Source: Bacilli bacterium (GTDB taxonomy: Bacteria > Bacillota_I > Bacilli_A > ML615J-28 > CAG-698). From it: a stretch of DNA of 15,252 nucleotides. This document shows, in pieces, positions 7,534-14,395 of the stretch (its first letter is position 1; every line of letters starts with the position of its first letter). The notes beneath the pieces were generated by a model. The model was not told where the DNA came from, did not search any database, and saw only the letters and a program-made list of their open reading frames with translations. Location of the stretch: positions 1 to 15,252 of the forward strand of contig JAEEJT010000116.1 in the NCBI GenBank assembly GCA_016282055.1, read 5' to 3'. Position numbers and translations under genes: made by a program.

Positions 7534-7995
7534 TTAAAATGGTAAATCATCATCACTAATTCCTGATGATGTTTGTAAACTTGCAAATGGATCATTTGAT
7601 GCACTTGCATTACTAGTTCCACTTGTAAAGCTTGCAAATGGATCATTACTTACTTCAGGAACATACGGTTGAGTATCACTAGATTTACTTTGTAAAAATT
7701 GAATTGTATCACATATTACTTCAGTAATATATCTTTTTACTCCACCATTATCCTCATAACTACGACTTTGTAAGCGACCGTCAACACCAATTTGACTACC
7801 CTTACGCATATACTTAGCTAAATTATCAGCTTGGCCTCTCCATACAACACAATTAATAAAATCAGATTGTTTTTGACCATTTTGTTGATAAGCTCTATCT
7901 ACTGCGATAGTAAATTGACATACAGAAATATCATTTGGAGTTTTTTTAACTTCAGGATCTTTAACAAGTCTTCCAACTAATACAACTCTATTCAT
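7534..7995 (-). CDS. ssb: Single-stranded DNA-binding protein
   Basis: This 153-residue SSB has an N-terminal OB fold (about 1-105), starting MNRVVLVGRLVKDPE and containing the FINCVVWRGQAD segment. A flexible Ser/Asn/Thr-rich linker follows, holding two copies of a DPFASF/L motif, and the protein ends in the acidic tip DDDLPF that recruits replication and repair partners. It coats single-stranded DNA during replication and recombination. A GAGGTAAA ribosome binding site precedes the ATG. The gene sits 12 nt after rpsF and 17 nt before rpsR, the standard Bacillota arrangement. Length and tail show it is intact. Confidence -1.
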   Translation of the reverse strand: MNRVVLVGRLVKDPEVKKTPNDISVCQFTIAVDRAYQQNGQKQSDFINCVVWRGQADNLAKYMRKGSQIGVDGRLQSRSYEDNGGVKRYITEVICDTIQFLQSKSSDTQPYVPEVSNDPFASFTSGTSNASASNDPFASLQTSSGISDDDLPF

Positions 7996-8007
7996 ATTTT
8001 ACCTCAA

Positions 8008-8289
8008 TCAGTCTTTAACTAAAATATGTCTGATAACATCTTCTTTGATGTTACAGATACGATCGTATTCAGCAACAGCTTCATTATTAGCTTCAACAGT
8101 GAACTTTACATAATAACCCTTTTTAAAATCTTGGATTTCATATGCTAAATCACGCATACCCCATTCATCAACTTCAGTAACTTTGCAACCATTCTTTTCG
8201 AATAATGCATTGATTTCAGCGATTACATTTTTGTAACCTTCTTCAGTTAATGTAGGGCGAATAATGTACATACCAGTATAATTTTTCAT
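8008..8289 (-). CDS. rpsF: 30S ribosomal protein S6
   Basis: The 93-residue product from the ATG at 8289 is a typical S6: YTGMYIIRPTLTEE at the start, WGMRDLAYEI in the middle and a KGYYVKFTVEA strand. A GTG nine bases upstream is in frame, but it overlaps the AGGAGGTG ribosome binding site, so the ATG 8 nt after AGGAGG is chosen. S6 binds S18 in the 30S platform, and the S6-S18 pair represses this operon in many bacteria through a leader RNA; a structured leader is present here. The stop is TGA, which supports standard code use. Confidence -1.
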   Translation of the reverse strand: MKNYTGMYIIRPTLTEEGYKNVIAEINALFEKNGCKVTEVDEWGMRDLAYEIQDFKKGYYVKFTVEANNEAVAEYDRICNIKEDVIRHILVKD

Positions 8290-8298
8290 TCTTCGCAC

Positions 8299-8362
8299 CT
8301 CCTCTTGGTCTTTTGGCTTTCAACGAATGAAAGCAAGGCTGAGATATCTCTCACGCGTTATT
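8299..8362 (-). promoter_or_regulatory. Structured leader of rpsF, candidate S6:S18 autoregulatory element
   Basis: The untranslated leader has two hairpins: TGAGA/TCTCA around a GATA loop, then GCTTTCA/TGAAAGC (7 bp, loop TTCGT) shortly before the AGGAGG site. An S6:S18-binding leader is known for this operon in many bacteria. I could not confirm the conserved CCG bulge of that motif, so the assignment rests mainly on position and structure. Confidence -1.
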
Positions 8363-8391
8363 ATTATATCATAATTAACTAATTTTGTAAA
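8363..8391 (-). promoter_or_regulatory. Promoter of the rpsF-ssb-rpsR operon
   Basis: TTTACA (8391-8386), a 17-nt spacer and TATAAT (8368-8363) on the minus strand form a near-consensus promoter. Confidence -1.
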
Positions 8392-8414
8392 GAAAAACAA
8401 TTAATAAATGTGGA

Positions 8415-10049
8415 CTAATCTAATTCAGTATTTGATTCAGCATAAGTTCTTATGTAAGTATAAGAACCATCATCATAAATAATCTTATAAACCATCACCA
8501 TAGTACCATCAAATATCGTAGAGATACTATAAATAGGTTTTGTTACATTAAAACTAGAATAACCAACATTTATTTCATTTTCAAATACAAAAAATCCTCT
8601 TTTAGCTTCATCTAAATATTTATTTTGAATAGCTCTACCATTAACGTAATATTTATCATTTTTTTCATCATGATCAATAATTATTAATTCACCATTATAA
8701 CTTGCTTTTGAAATATAATAACGATATTGAAGATTATCAAAATTACCATCAATAAAATCATCTAAAGAACAAGTAAATTGATTATCAATAACAACAACAT
8801 CATTACATATTTTAATATTATAATATGGAATAACTTTAGTTTCTTTTTTAGTTACAATATAACTATATCTTTTATTTTCATCATTACCATATTTATCTAA
8901 CAACAAAATTGCATCATCATTTAATTTAAGTATAGCATAATTTGATAGATCTTTATCTACATAATATGACTTATTAAATGAAAACTTATCAGTCATATAT
9001 GCATATTTAAGACATCCTTTAATTGATCTATCATCATTAAGTTCATAATATTTAACTATAGTACCATCATATGATTTTTCATCACCAACCCAATTATTTA
9101 AAATTAAATAATCATAGTCTTCATTAATGGTTAATTTGCCATTTGTTAAATCAATCTCATATATTGTAACATTATATTTAATATTAAATATATCATCTTT
9201 ATAGATCTCTTCAAGCATTTCACTAGTTTGAACATAGTTTTTATAAAGGACTACTTTTTTCTCTAATATAATATAGTCATCAAAGCCATAAGTTGATAAA
9301 TTATATGAAGCTATAAATTTCTTATCTTTATCAAATATATCAAAGTCATATTCTCTTCCATGAATTAATACATATCCATACACTTTACCTTTTCTATCAT
9401 ACAAAGGAGTTAACTCATCACTAATATTTTTTACAATACTAGGTTGATTATTAGATTCATCATCTGAAACCAAATAATAGTCTTTATAATTATCACTTTC
9501 AATATTAAAAGTCTTAACAACAGTATCTGAAATATAATCTCTTATACTTATTTCATATTTAGCATTATATTCTTGTCTTAAATATACATTAACTTTAGTG
9601 TTTAATTCATAAGATGCAATTAAACGATTATCATAAGACTTTACTCTTAAAAATTGACTATTGTTATATTCTTCTTCATAAATGACAAAATCCTGATAAA
9701 TATTATACATATATTCAGGGAATACTGTATCGCTATTAATAACATTAGCATTATTAAATTTACAATACTCATTATTCAAATTTTCACATATAATAATATC
9801 ATCACAAACATTATATAATGCTTTTTTTGAATCCTTAGATATAATAGTGAAACATCGTATTTGATCAATATAACCACTTAACGCTATCTTTTTTGCACCA
9901 AGTTTGTAATCTTTAATTAACATTTGACCATAAAAATCAGAATGAGCAACACTCTTAAGTTCATTATATCCTAAAACCTTATTACTTGAACAAGAAAATA
10001 AGAAAAATGAACTAACTAAACAAAATAAAAATAAGAACACTTTTTTCAT
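8415..10049 (-). CDS. Large predicted lipoprotein of unknown function
   Basis: This 544-residue protein begins with a lipoprotein signal peptide: MKK, a very hydrophobic segment (4-18) and the lipobox LFSC with Cys20. The mature protein is rich in Tyr, Asp, Asn, Lys and Ile. It shows many short predicted beta strands separated by turns (patterns such as GYVLIHGREYDF and NGKLTINEDYDYLIL), as in a beta-propeller or stacked beta-repeat protein, but I cannot name a family or delimit repeats. It should be anchored to the outer face of the membrane. The start has a strong GGAGG site and an isolated promoter region. It lies downstream of the Rhs region but is separated from it by an inverted repeat, so membership in that system is doubtful. 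Confidence -1.
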   Translation of the reverse strand: MKKVFLFLFCLVSSFFLFSCSSNKVLGYNELKSVAHSDFYGQMLIKDYKLGAKKIALSGYIDQIRCFTIISKDSKKALYNVCDDIIICENLNNEYCKFNNANVINSDTVFPEYMYNIYQDFVIYEEEYNNSQFLRVKSYDNRLIASYELNTKVNVYLRQEYNAKYEISIRDYISDTVVKTFNIESDNYKDYYLVSDDESNNQPSIVKNISDELTPLYDRKGKVYGYVLIHGREYDFDIFDKDKKFIASYNLSTYGFDDYIILEKKVVLYKNYVQTSEMLEEIYKDDIFNIKYNVTIYEIDLTNGKLTINEDYDYLILNNWVGDEKSYDGTIVKYYELNDDRSIKGCLKYAYMTDKFSFNKSYYVDKDLSNYAILKLNDDAILLLDKYGNDENKRYSYIVTKKETKVIPYYNIKICNDVVVIDNQFTCSLDDFIDGNFDNLQYRYYISKASYNGELIIIDHDEKNDKYYVNGRAIQNKYLDEAKRGFFVFENEINVGYSSFNVTKPIYSISTIFDGTMVMVYKIIYDDGSYTYIRTYAESNTELD

Positions 10050-10079
10050 AAATAACCTCCATTTATTCTTCCGTCACCC

Positions 10080-10085
10080 ATTATA
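10080..10085 (-). promoter_or_regulatory. Probable -10 box of the large lipoprotein gene
   Basis: TATAAT preceded by GA lies about 30 nt upstream of the start at 10049. The sequence further upstream is T-rich, so the -35 element cannot be placed with confidence. Confidence -1.
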
Positions 10086-10171
10086 TCATATAATTAAAAA
10101 AAACAATAATAAAAAAAAGAATCTATCAAATTAACAATTATAAACAATTCTAACAAATGCAAAGCAAACCT

Positions 10172-10240
10172 ATAATGTAAAATAAATTTAAAAGAACTAA
10201 GTCTTATATTTAATAAAACTTAGTTCTTTTATTACATTAT
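10172..10240. repeat. Nested inverted repeat, probable terminator at the end of the Rhs region
   Basis: A perfect 13-bp stem (10190-10202 with 10218-10230, 15-nt loop) lies inside a second perfect 9-bp stem (10172-10180 with 10232-10240). On the minus strand the inner stem ends in TTTT followed by a T-rich stretch, so it can act as the terminator of the gene ending at 10264. A-rich flanks on both sides would allow it to act in both directions. Confidence -1.
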
Positions 10241-10263
10241 TATTTTTCTAATGAAAACTATAT

Positions 10264-11331
10264 TTAATTCATCAGTTTATATAAATAATCATCATCTTTA
10301 GTATATAATGAATCAACAACAATTGTACTAATATTATTAATAGAAATTTCGACATCTTTTTCATAATAATTATATTCATCCATAGTTTTTAAATATAACA
10401 CATTTTTAGTTAATTTAATTATATACCCTTCAAATATATTACCATTGTTATCAAAAACCAATATACATTTATCCTTAGAATAATCTAAAATATTTAATAA
10501 ATTATTATCAGAATTTTTATTTAAAAATGGATTATAATATTTTGTTTGATTTTTAGCAATCAGTTTATTCATTCTAAATAAATAGTTCTTATCCGTTGTG
10601 ATATAAATATCATCTATAGAATCTAATAATTCATATCTAAATCCATTAAAAATACCATATTCATTAATATCAAAAAATAAAATAGATTTATCATCTTTTG
10701 AAAGAATATAACCATCAAAAATTAAATCATCTTCTTTCATATCAATACAATATAAATCATTTTTATTTATAATATCTTCTTTGTAGTCTAAATTTATTAA
10801 AAATTCATCTAAATTATTATCTTCACTTAATAAATCAATTGATTCTATCTCATCATATTCAAACACATCTTTATAATCAAGTATATATTCATCGCCATAT
10901 AAATCTATAACTACCTTGTTATTATCAAAATAATCAATAACACCATCCCAGCTAGATTCTTTATCATCTTTAATAGATATTGTAACAGGATGTTTATTAA
11001 CTTGTTCTAAAAACTTCATTAAACATTTTTTATTAGAATTAATACTAATATTAAATATATCATTTATATTTAATTGATTTTTCTTTATTAATAATTTTAG
11101 TCTATCTAAATATTTACTACTATCTATAAGTGTTTTTATTGAGGATATCAATTGTATACGATATCCATCAAATAAACCATGTACAGACACCAATTGAAAA
11201 ATAACATAATCATTATCCAAACCCAAAATATAACCAACTGAGAATTTATCTTCTTCACTAGTGTATATCTCAACCAAATTTTTATTTTTACTATATAAAA
11301 CTATTTGATCTTTAATATTCATTGAATCCAT
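10264..11331 (-). CDS. Acidic protein with internal duplication, candidate Rhs immunity protein
   Basis: This 355-residue protein has no signal peptide or membrane helix. It is an internal tandem duplication. Segment A1 (about 18-72, with GYILGLDNDYVIFQ and HGLFDGYRIQLISSI) matches A2 (about 194-245, with GYILSKDDKSILFF and YGIFNGFRYELLDSI). Segments B1 (117-166) and B2 (288-340) are shorter beta-rich units of similar style (WDGVIDYF, FEGYIIKL). The pattern suggests four small SH3- or Sm-like beta barrels. I recognise no family. Its start at 11331 has an AAAGGA site (an alternative ATG is at 11322), and it lies 9 nt after the stop of a truncated Rhs core fragment, exactly where immunity genes sit in the neighbouring modules. 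Immunity function is inferred from that position only. Confidence -1.
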   Translation of the reverse strand: MDSMNIKDQIVLYSKNKNLVEIYTSEEDKFSVGYILGLDNDYVIFQLVSVHGLFDGYRIQLISSIKTLIDSSKYLDRLKLLIKKNQLNINDIFNISINSNKKCLMKFLEQVNKHPVTISIKDDKESSWDGVIDYFDNNKVVIDLYGDEYILDYKDVFEYDEIESIDLLSEDNNLDEFLINLDYKEDIINKNDLYCIDMKEDDLIFDGYILSKDDKSILFFDINEYGIFNGFRYELLDSIDDIYITTDKNYLFRMNKLIAKNQTKYYNPFLNKNSDNNLLNILDYSKDKCILVFDNNGNIFEGYIIKLTKNVLYLKTMDEYNYYEKDVEISINNISTIVVDSLYTKDDDYLYKLMN

Positions 11332-11340
11332 AAATCCTTT

Positions 11341-11474
11341 CTAATAAACATATCTATCATAATAATATCCTTTACATAAGATATTATTAAGTCCACCTAT
11401 TTCATCTTCTATTCTTATTCTTTGAAGTATTGATCCATATGCATCATATAAATAACTAAAAGCAATATCACCTT
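11341..11474 (-). pseudogene. Rhs core fragment (module E), toxin tail deleted
   Basis: The minus-strand frame reads GDIAFSYLYDAYGSILQRIR and IGGLNNILCKGYYYDR, then YVY and a stop (11341-11343). This matches the Rhs core of the other modules, but it ends before the SRYY and DPNGH hallmarks. The codon before GDIA is TAA where the other copies have CAA, so the fragment is closed on both sides. It has diverged more than the other copies. Nothing of a toxin domain remains before the next gene starts. Confidence -1.
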
Positions 11475-11528
11475 AAATCATATGCATATTTTTGTTAAAA
11501 ATTATTTTAGAGTCTCAATAAACTATAT

Positions 11529-11867
11529 TTAGAACTTATCTAGTATATTATTAATTCTATTTATCATGAAATTAAATTTTATATCTATTTCTTCTTTTAA
11601 ATTACAAAAAGTTATATTATTAATCAAATAATAGTCATCAAATAAAATATCAGTTTTAAAAACATCTAAATATGTTAAATAATCAATTACAAAACAAACA
11701 TCAAACCCATATTCAAGTGATTCTTTCAAATAAAAATCTATTGCTATTTCTTTGTTATTTTTTTTCAAAGACAAACTAAATTCGGTTCCACATTGAATGG
11801 TTTGTATGTTAAATCCATAATTATTAAAAATTTTAAACTTATTATATATATATTTATGATAATACAT
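11529..11867 (-). CDS. Candidate immunity protein of module D
   Basis: The product is 112 residues from the ATG at 11867, placed 6 nt after a GAGGTG site; a GTG at 11876 is in frame but overlaps that site. It is a small soluble alpha/beta protein without membrane segments; the middle reads FSLSLKKNNKEIAIDFYL and the end is helical (IDIKFNFMINRINNIL). I recognise no family. It overlaps the stop (11854-11856) of a short out-of-frame toxin-tail remnant, the coupling expected for an immunity gene behind an Rhs toxin. The function is inferred from position; the gene itself looks intact. Confidence -1.
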   Translation of the reverse strand: MYYHKYIYNKFKIFNNYGFNIQTIQCGTEFSLSLKKNNKEIAIDFYLKESLEYGFDVCFVIDYLTYLDVFKTDILFDDYYLINNITFCNLKEEIDIKFNFMINRINNILDKF

Positions 11868-11961
11868 TTCTTTCACCTCTAAAAAAAGCGATTATAGTTC
11901 TAATTTCCATAGCATAATAAATACTATTTGACCCAGCAACCCCAATATCAATGATATCTAC
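11854..11961 (-). pseudogene. Toxin-tail remnant of module D, out of frame with its Rhs core
   Basis: In the frame one base away from the Rhs fragment, about 35 codons (VDIIDIGVAGSNSIYYAMEI, then RTIIAFFRGERNVLS) run to a stop that overlaps the start of the downstream immunity-like gene. It reads like the last residues of a toxin domain whose front has been lost. It is too short to classify. Confidence -1.
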
Positions 11962-12181
11962 TATTACAATAATATAATCCCGCTTCTCTATCATAATAAT
12001 ATCCTTTATATAAGATATTATTAAGTCCACCTATTTCATCATCTATTCTAATTCTTTCAAGTATAACTCCATAAGCATCATATAAATAAGTACAAGCAAT
12101 ATCACCTTGTTCATTTACAACATAATCAATTCTGCCAATTATATCTTTAACATAATTTACTTTTTTTTGTGAATTTTTACA
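11948..12181 (-). pseudogene. Rhs core fragment (module D)
   Basis: The minus-strand frame reads VKDIIGRIDYVVNEQGDIAC, YLYDAYGVILERIRIDDEIG, LNNILYKGYYYDREAGLYY, CNSRYH, then a stop (11948-11950). It is nearly identical to module C up to the SRY position, where module C continues as SRYYCPSERQW. It has no start codon or ribosome binding site of its own. The upstream 170 bases (12182-12350) are very AT-rich; they hold no gene and only a weak 9-bp dyad (12309-12317 with 12331-12339) without a T run. Confidence -1.
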
Positions 12182-12350
12182 ATGAAAAAAATATCAAAAT
12201 AACAATATAAAAATAATTAAAAATCCCTAAAAAATTAAAAATTCTTTATGAGAGCTACATGTATTTTCAAACACTCATCAATATAAATACTATTTAAGTT
12301 AGTTTTACAAATTATATATAAGTTATTATCATATAATTTAATATATAATA

Positions 12351-12776
12351 CTAGTTAATTAATAGCAATTTCTTCCACATATCCTTACTATAAGTAGAAT
12401 TTGGTAATATAAATAATTCTAAATTATCAAACCTAAAAAATTCATTAGTTTTCTCAATAAAGAAAGACTTTTCTTTTTTATTTAATGTTAACAAATGTAA
12501 GTATAATTTATCAATATAATTATAAATTATAATAGCTGCTGCACCGTAAGCATCTTCTTTATTATTGTCATTAAATATCAATCCCAAAAGAAAATTAAAA
12601 TCTCCTAATGGTTCACGATAATAACCTTCTTCTCTTCCCCAACCAAAATCATATAAATAACTTATTTTCCATACAGATCCATCATGAATATCAATAAACT
12701 TGCCATCTTGATAAACTAATCCAAAATCTATTGGCGAATATCTTCTACTTTTCATATTCATACGAAAATATTTCAT
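12351..12776 (-). CDS. Candidate immunity protein of module C
   Basis: This 141-residue soluble protein has a Trp/Gly/Tyr-rich first half (KISYLYDFGWGREEGYYREP) followed by LGDFNFLLGLIFND and a helix containing AYGAAAIIIYNY. The style fits small immunity proteins encoded after Rhs toxins, but I cannot name its family. It starts directly after the toxin stop (TAA at 12777-12779, ATG at 12776, no gap), with a GGAGGG site inside the last codons of the toxin, so translation is coupled. GC content is low (about 15% in the stretch 12481-12540), unlike the toxin tail it follows. Pairing with the module C toxin is strongly suggested by the zero spacing; the activity is inferred. Confidence -1.
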   Translation of the reverse strand: MKYFRMNMKSRRYSPIDFGLVYQDGKFIDIHDGSVWKISYLYDFGWGREEGYYREPLGDFNFLLGLIFNDNNKEDAYGAAAIIIYNYIDKLYLHLLTLNKKEKSFFIEKTNEFFRFDNLELFILPNSTYSKDMWKKLLLIN

Positions 12777-13502
12777 TTAACGCCCTCCAAAAACAACTTT
12801 TATGATTTCAACAAACTTTTGTAATAAAATAGGGTTCTCTATAGTTGCCCAAGTACTCAACATATTAAATTCATACATATTTTGAACAAAAAATACTGTG
12901 TCATTGATTATAACTTGATTTGCAAAAAAACGGGATCCAGCTTGCCAAGCAGCCAAATTAAAATTATCTCCTGAGAAATTTTTTGATAAATACTGGCCTA
13001 ATCTGGTCATTTCTAAAGTCTTTCCACCAACATCATTAGCTAAATATCGCGCACCGTTTTCTGCTAAGTCTTTTCCAGACCAAAACACATGCGTAAAACC
13101 ATTAATGGCATTATCCCAATTATCTATAATTGCATATCCAAACGCAGCCAAACCAATAGTTTCCTTTATTTCAATTAATGTCTTAACGCCAGTTATAACA
13201 TTACCAATTGATGCCGTAAAGTGTCCCGCCAATGTTGCGGCTGTTGCCAAACCAACAATCGCTCCAATAGCAGCACCGCCTAATGTCCAACCAATATAAC
13301 TCCACACATTGCTTTCTTCATCATCTTTATAATCTTTAACTGCTGCTATTATAAGACCAACTATTGCACCAATGCCCATAGTAATAAGAAAAAGAGCCAC
13401 GTGTCCATTAGGATCACAATACATAATAGGATTATTATTACAATATGCATATAGATTCATACCACTAGATGATGTTACATCAAGATAATTAACATCATCC
13501 AT
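12777..13502 (-). CDS. Rhs C-terminal toxin tail, module C (orphan, without the main Rhs shell)
   Basis: 241 residues follow the ATG at 13502, but the frame stays open upstream to 13733 through Rhs core, so this is the 3' part of a larger rhs gene. Residues 17-34 (NLYAYCNNNPIMYCDPNGH) are the end-of-core hallmark, with the DPxG site at which Rhs toxins are separated from the shell. Next come Gly/Ala-rich hydrophobic helices (36-56 and 66-110), as in a membrane-translocation segment, then the variable tail (about 125-241) with FWSGKD (140-145), GGKTLEMTRLG (159-169) and STWATIENPIL (216-226). I associate that motif set with a recurrent Rhs tail, from memory, but cannot assign an enzymatic activity. 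No ribosome binding site precedes 13502, so expression without recombination is doubtful. Two 60-base stretches (13201-13320) are 45-48% GC, far above neighbours, which suggests transfer. Confidence -1.
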   Translation of the reverse strand: MDDVNYLDVTSSSGMNLYAYCNNNPIMYCDPNGHVALFLITMGIGAIVGLIIAAVKDYKDDEESNVWSYIGWTLGGAAIGAIVGLATAATLAGHFTASIGNVITGVKTLIEIKETIGLAAFGYAIIDNWDNAINGFTHVFWSGKDLAENGARYLANDVGGKTLEMTRLGQYLSKNFSGDNFNLAAWQAGSRFFANQVIINDTVFFVQNMYEFNMLSTWATIENPILLQKFVEIIKVVFGGR

Positions 13503-13733
13503 TGTTAACCATTGTCTTTCACTAGGACAATAATATCTACTTTTACAATAATATAATCCTGCTTCTCTATCATAATAATATCCTTTATATAAGATATTAT
13601 TAAGTCCACCTATTTCATCATCTATTCTAATTCTTTCAAGTATAACTCCATAAGCATCATATAGATAAGTACAAGCAATATCACCTTGTTTATTTATTAC
13701 ATAATCAATTCTACCAGTTATTTCTTTAACACG
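13503..13733 (-). repeat. Rhs core repeat copy, module C, in frame with the toxin tail
   Basis: The frame reads RVKEITGRIDYVINKQGDI, then YLYDAYGVILERIR, IGGLNNILYKGYYYDREAGL and KSRYYCPSERQW, continuing into 13502. Bases 13561-13663 are identical to 11982-12084 (103 bp) in module D. There is no in-frame ATG, GTG or TTG here; a stop lies at 13746-13748, inside the end of the preceding gene. Confidence -1.
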
Positions 13734-13735
13734 GA

Positions 13736-13927
13736 TTATTTCTTTTTATTAGTTTTTATAAAACCCAAAATATATATAGGCGACATAATTATGCCTATTA
13801 CTCCCGTAACAATAAAAAATTCCTTATAAGAATGAAAAATACCTTCAAGCAATGCAACTACACTAGATAAAAATACTAAAGATATATATAATAAGGTATA
13901 AAAAATTATCAAAAAAATTTTTTTCAT
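13736..13927 (-). CDS. Small membrane protein, candidate immunity protein of module B
   Basis: The product is 63 residues from the ATG at 13927, which has a GAGGTG site; an in-frame start further upstream would overlap the preceding tail gene. It consists of two membrane helices (about 3-27 and 36-57) joined by a short polar turn (EGIFHSYKEF) and ends in a basic tail (KTNKKK). Small two-helix membrane proteins of this kind often protect against pore-forming or membrane-acting toxins. It starts 10 nt after the stop of the toxin-tail remnant at 13938, and its stop abuts the next Rhs core fragment. Function is inferred from position. Confidence -1.
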   Translation of the reverse strand: MKKIFLIIFYTLLYISLVFLSSVVALLEGIFHSYKEFFIVTGVIGIIMSPIYILGFIKTNKKK

Positions 13928-13937
13928 AAGACACCTC

Positions 13938-14252
13938 TTAATATAAAATCCGTTTTGAATTTTCAAAATCAGGAGTATCAATAATTGCTTTTATTAATGA
14001 TTTAAGTTGACTGGCATTAATAACATAGCCCAAAATAGCTGATGTATAATTTAGTTTCGACAAGCCGTTTGAATATAAAACCGGTCTTAAATTAACGTTA
14101 TTAACAATGTTAAATATCTTAAATAATCTAATGCCACCAATTCCATTTGGTACGAATTTACTTATCGCTGGAATAGTACTAAAATAGTTTATAAATGAAA
14201 ATGAATTTAAATTAAAATAACCTGTTAATACTCTTCCAGTATTTGAAAACAT
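13938..14252 (-). CDS. Orphan toxin-tail fragment, module B
   Basis: 104 residues follow the ATG at 14252, but no ribosome binding site precedes it. The open frame extends 12 or so codons upstream (DDDFWNSVNDINKS) to a stop, so this is the 3' end of something larger. It contains GIGGIRLFKIFNIV and ends in AIIDTPDFENSKRILY, after which the small membrane protein gene starts within 10 nt. That arrangement, and its place between two Rhs modules, marks it as a C-terminal toxin piece that has lost its Rhs core. I do not recognise the domain. The 140 bases upstream (14253-14395) contain no Rhs core and no clear promoter, although a TTGACA occurs without a good -10. Confidence -1.
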   Translation of the reverse strand: MFSNTGRVLTGYFNLNSFSFINYFSTIPAISKFVPNGIGGIRLFKIFNIVNNVNLRPVLYSNGLSKLNYTSAILGYVINASQLKSLIKAIIDTPDFENSKRILY

Positions 14253-14395
14253 AGATTTATTAATATCATTTACTGAATTCCAAAAATCATCGTCTTATTC
14301 AATACAATTCAATCTTGATTAGTAAACTTTTGTCAATTAAAATTGTTAATGTATTTTGCAATACTATGAATATATAAATATTAAATTAATATAAT

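Noticed and set aside
12309..12339. 9-bp AT-only inverted repeat as a terminator of the module C immunity gene
   Set aside because: It has no GC pairs and no T run after it, so it is too weak to call.
13105..13299. 64-codon Ala/Pro/Ile-rich plus-strand frame
   Set aside because: It is the reverse reading of the GC-richer hydrophobic part of the Rhs tail; its composition is a by-product of that.
11340..13740. Repeated sequence considered as a CRISPR array or insertion sequence
   Set aside because: The repeats are 100-200 bp long, few, and code for Rhs core; there are no short regular spacers, transposase or terminal inverted repeats.
14290..14340. TTGACA upstream of module B as a promoter
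   Set aside because: No acceptable -10 hexamer occurs 16-18 nt downstream, and the gene after it lacks a ribosome binding site.
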